From Niastella caeni (GTDB taxonomy: Bacteria > Bacteroidota > Bacteroidia > Chitinophagales > Chitinophagaceae), in NCBI RefSeq assembly GCF_004834005.1, contig NZ_STFF01000006.1, positions 420,071-484,070 of the forward strand: a DNA stretch of 64,000 bases, read 5' to 3'. The position numbers and the translations under genes were made by a program. Below the pieces are notes generated by a model that saw nothing but the letters and a program-made list of their open reading frames with translations, did no database searches and was not told the DNA's origin. Shown piece after piece: positions 61,667 to 64,000 of the stretch. Numbering within the stretch: the first letter of the stretch is position 1; every line of letters starts with the position of its first letter.

Positions 61667-62152
61667 ATGTTTGAACAATTCAAAAAAATCGGGAATCTCC
61701 CAAACAGGGCTTTGCTGGTTTGGGATGGGGAATGTGAATTTTGTCGTTACTGGGTAACCCGGTTTCGAAAGATCATTGGAGAAGAGATTCATTATGAGCC
61801 TTATCAAAAAATGGCAAATCAATTCCCGGAAATACCAGAAAAAGAATTTCGGCGGGCATTAAAATTCATTGATACATCCGGTAATGTTTATAGTGGCGCG
61901 GCTGCCGCATTCAAGGCGCTTGATTATGGGAAGAGCCGGTTTTCCTTATTTCAACTTTATATAAAAAATTCTTTCTTTCGAAAAGCAAGCGACCTGGTCT
62001 ATAAAAAAGTTGCTGACAATCGTCCGATTGCATACAAAGCAAGCAAAGCTTTATGGGGTAAAGACCCTTCTTCACCAAAACCATACTGGATCATTTATAT
62101 TGCAGCATTTGTAGTGGTTATAAAATTGTTACAGGGGAGTAAAAGACGATGA
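61667..62152 (+). CDS. DUF393 thiol-disulfide oxidoreductase (DCC family)
   Basis: A 161-residue protein of the DCC/DUF393 family. The N-terminal VWDGECEFCRYWV holds the DxxCxxC-type redox motif (Cys at about residue 24 and 27). The domain is typical, ending VYSGAAAAFKALDYG. A C-terminal hydrophobic stretch (about 140-156) suggests membrane association. The family is predicted to act as a thiol-disulfide oxidoreductase, with partners unknown. It starts at ATG 61667. Confidence 0.88.
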   Translation: MFEQFKKIGNLPNRALLVWDGECEFCRYWVTRFRKIIGEEIHYEPYQKMANQFPEIPEKEFRRALKFIDTSGNVYSGAAAAFKALDYGKSRFSLFQLYIKNSFFRKASDLVYKKVADNRPIAYKASKALWGKDPSSPKPYWIIYIAAFVVVIKLLQGSKRR

Positions 62153-62217
62153 GTCTTAGTACCAGGCCCGATCTATTGACCTCTGCTGGCGCCCAATTCT
62201 TCAGGTCTTAATTCCGG

Positions 62218-62862
62218 TCAAGGCATCCCCAGCAACGTTCCATTTTGATCTACAATTACAGGCGATCTGCGTTGCCCGATATGGGTGGGTAAATCTTCCA
62301 GTTGATAAACATTGTCCGGATCGGCGCAGGAAAGATTTGCCATTTCCAGGCGGCCAAAATCAATCCCGAAAGAACGTTCACCCAATAAATTATATACGGC
62401 GGCATAAGCCAGTTGTAAAAAAAGATGTTCATTGTCTTCCGAACATAACGGGTGATACACTATAATATCCGTATCGTCAGGATCATCGCTTGCAAAAGAA
62501 AAACACAATTCACTGGGATCTATACCTGCTTTCTCTATTTGCTTTTCCAATAAGAAATCAACAGGCATGGGATCTTCCAGCGCAATAATGTTCCATCCGG
62601 GTATTTCAGGTGCGGTGGCGACAAATGCGTCTACTTTTTTAAAATGCATCACTTTGCCATTTACGGTGATGGTAAGCCTGGCCAATCCATTATCAGGCAA
62701 TGTTACACTGAAGCCAAAGAATTTAAAATAGGCGCGTAAATGAGCGTTCAATTCATGCAGCCAGTAAGCAGCTTCTTTTTTAGTCTTTTTATTCAGCTCA
62801 AGATATTCCTGATTATAACGTTTGAACCACTCCCAAAAATGACGCTTTGGTAATTTGCTCAT
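62218..62862 (-). CDS. Hypothetical protein
   Basis: A 214-residue protein with no signal peptide. It has an N-terminal helical part rich in basic and aromatic residues and a C-terminal mixed region (SFGIDFGRLEMANLSC). No family recognised. It lies 74 bp past the 62937-63503 gene on the same strand, separated by an intrinsic terminator, so it likely has its own promoter or depends on read-through. Confidence 0.6.
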   Translation of the reverse strand: MSKLPKRHFWEWFKRYNQEYLELNKKTKKEAAYWLHELNAHLRAYFKFFGFSVTLPDNGLARLTITVNGKVMHFKKVDAFVATAPEIPGWNIIALEDPMPVDFLLEKQIEKAGIDPSELCFSFASDDPDDTDIIVYHPLCSEDNEHLFLQLAYAAVYNLLGERSFGIDFGRLEMANLSCADPDNVYQLEDLPTHIGQRRSPVIVDQNGTLLGMP

Positions 62863-62883
62863 ACAATCTTTTTGTAGGTAATT

Positions 62884-62926
62884 AAAAAAAGGAAATCCCG
62901 TCCCGGTTAAGCCGGGACAGGATTCC
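62884..62926 (-). terminator. Intrinsic terminator on the minus strand
   Basis: Stem GGAATCC-t-GTCCCGG with CCGGGAC-g-GGATTtCC (62925 to 62891), short loop, then TTTTTTT on the minus strand. It ends the 62937-63503 gene. Confidence 0.85.
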
Positions 62927-62936
62927 TGGTAAAACC

Positions 62937-63503
62937 TTACAAAGTAACTTCCAACGATCCTTCATTTTCCGGAACATCGGTTGCTATGGCTGTGATCTTA
63001 CTTCCTGCCAGGTTGTTTGCCTGCGTTGCAGTGTAGGTCCAGTCAAGGCCATTGGTGCTTTGTACAGCATTACCTGCTTCCAGTAGCGTGCCGTTGGCAG
63101 CATATATTTCTACCCGTACACTTACTACGCGAAAATCATCTATTGCACGAACAGCGATCTTGTCGCCGGCTGCGCCTTTATAATTACGCGTATTGATGCT
63201 TTTAACAACGGGCGGAGATAGAAAATCTTCCAACGCTCTGCTATACACGTTTTGCCGGGGCCTTAGAACAGCGGCATAGGCTTCAGTCATGCCTTTGTCG
63301 GGACTTCGGATAATTGCCCGTGCATATCGTGATGCGAGCAGGAATTTTTCCTGTGTTTCTGCCTGTGCAGGTGTGGGATCTCCCTCCCTGCTTTTAGGTG
63401 CTTTCGCAACTACTGTTTTTCCCTCCCACTCGCGAAATACGAGTTCTTTTCCGAGGGATCCTCTAAGCTTGCCTGTTACCAGGCTATTATTTGAATGTGC
63501 CAT
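62937..63503 (-). CDS. Hypothetical protein, conserved Bacteroidota type
   Basis: A 188-residue protein with no signal peptide or membrane segment. The N-terminal KLRGSLGKELVFREWEGKTV is compact and basic. A middle helix (LLASRYARAIIRSPDKG) and a C-terminal Ig-like beta part (VVSVRVEIYAANGTLLEAGNAV, ITAIATDVPENEG) follow. Not assigned to a family by sight. It ends with the terminator at 62884-62926. The upstream region has no recognised gene. Confidence 0.6.
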   Translation of the reverse strand: MAHSNNSLVTGKLRGSLGKELVFREWEGKTVVAKAPKSREGDPTPAQAETQEKFLLASRYARAIIRSPDKGMTEAYAAVLRPRQNVYSRALEDFLSPPVVKSINTRNYKGAAGDKIAVRAIDDFRVVSVRVEIYAANGTLLEAGNAVQSTNGLDWTYTATQANNLAGSKITAIATDVPENEGSLEVTL

Positions 63504-64000
63504 GATTGTTTGTTTTTAATGGTGAATAAAAAAGATACCTTACCAATCGCTGCCGGGGAGAGGGTTTGCGGGTTCGCTCTTCCCGTTAGCCCTGAGCGAA
63601 ACTCCTTTGGCGGCGACTGATGACACAAATGTATACAAGCTTTCAAGCCGTTTTTTCCAAAATGTGATGGTGTTTTGTTCTTGATGTGACGGGCTTCGGA
63701 AAGTGGTGTGATGAACTGCATCTTCTCCTCGGGAACACCTGTTTTTTTGTGACGGTGTTCGATAAATGGTGTGACGAACAGTACAAAACGGGTGATGAAA
63801 AACACAGCCTCCTCTTTGCCTCCTCGGCTCCCCCTCTGTTCCACCTCTTTGGCTCCTCGGAATCCGAGGAAGCAAAGAGGACCCAAAGAGGAAACAATGA
63901 GGTAGCATCGCGGTAGCATTGAGGTGTCTTATACCGTTATTGTCTAGTCCTATTCCATACAGCGTACACTTTACGCAATCCTGATAGTGAAAGGGTAATT
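63504..64000. repeat. Repeat-rich intergenic region at the window end
   Basis: About 500 bp without a supported gene. The words TTCGgaaagTGGTGTGAtGAAC (63695) and TTCGataaaTGGTGTGAcGAAC (63758) are 63 bp apart. A 17-bp stem, CCTCTTTGGCTCCTCGG (63844-63860) with CCGAGGAAGCAAAGAGG (63864-63880) and two mismatches, sits in a region with further CCTCTTTG copies. Several overlapping open frames cross it in all minus-strand frames, typical of low-complexity DNA rather than genes. Confidence 0.45.

Noticed and set aside
63476..63919. Overlapping minus-strand open frames at the window end
   Set aside because: All minus-strand frames are open because of low-complexity repeats. No frame shows a domain or start context, so they are treated as repeat DNA.
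1..64000. CRISPR array, rRNA or tRNA genes
   Set aside because: No regularly spaced identical repeats with unique spacers, no rRNA segments and no cloverleaf with a T-arm GGTTCRANNCC were noticed by eye; a tRNAscan/CRISPR search would settle it.

Overview
The window looks like chromosomal DNA from a member of the Bacteroidota, probably a Chitinophagaceae relative (Niastella/Chitinophaga type). This rests on the SusC/SusD pair with a hybrid two-component regulator, many SPII lipoproteins and short Sec signals ending in FAQ/VHGQ, -7 elements of the TAnnTTTG type, weak Shine-Dalgarno sequences, and the iterated 'gcttgtagc'-like intergenic repeats seen in this group. No rRNA, tRNA, CRISPR array or intact insertion sequence was seen. 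The genus assignment is inference.

Layout. 1-7.1 kb: glycerol catabolism on the minus strand (glpF, glpK, a secreted metallophosphoesterase, glpD) with a divergent DeoR/GlpR-type regulator. 7.1-10.9 kb: an AraC remnant, a GT4 glycosyltransferase and a glycogen-debranching-type enzyme. 11.0-13.8 kb: arabinose-side genes (mutarotase lipoprotein, GH51 arabinofuranosidase). 14.2-17.5 kb: FdhD and a YdeP-type molybdopterin oxidoreductase. 17.6-24.6 kb: PEBP protein, small unknowns, a trehalose synthase-maltokinase fusion and a candidate structured RNA. 24.7-29.9 kb: patatin, DUF1080 protein and a two-gene ABC system. 30.0-36.4 kb: a TPR sensor kinase, LuxR-type response regulator, two secreted proteins and a cholesterol-dependent-cytolysin-like (CDC-like) protein. 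36.5-48.4 kb: a fructan utilisation locus (GH32, SusD, SusC, fructokinase, sugar porter, divergent HTCS regulator). 48.6-50.7 kb: SPFH/SHOCT protein and a gluconolactonase-like protein. 50.7-58.3 kb: a defence island. 58.3-64 kb: small enzymes and unknowns.

Two regions stand out. First, three copies of a 16-bp dyad, CTACAT-N4-RTGTAG, sit before the response regulator (32292), the secreted OmpA-like protein (32992) and the CDC-like toxin (34641). Each lies 22-23 nt ahead of a plausible -7 element. This predicts one regulon in which the kinase/regulator pair switches on the pore-former and its neighbours.

Second, the stretch 50513-57991 has the structure A-X-B'A'-Y-B. A is the 3' end of the gluconolactonase gene and B the 3' end of a small NTPase gene. 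B'A' is a fused second copy of both ends, joined at a 6-bp GGCGTT shared by the parents. X carries a HEPN-like gene and an unknown gene; Y carries McrB, McrC, a trypsin-like protease and a small protein resembling the protease's own N-terminal domain. The simplest reading is that two alternative defence cassettes for the same chromosomal site were stacked in tandem, perhaps through a circular intermediate.
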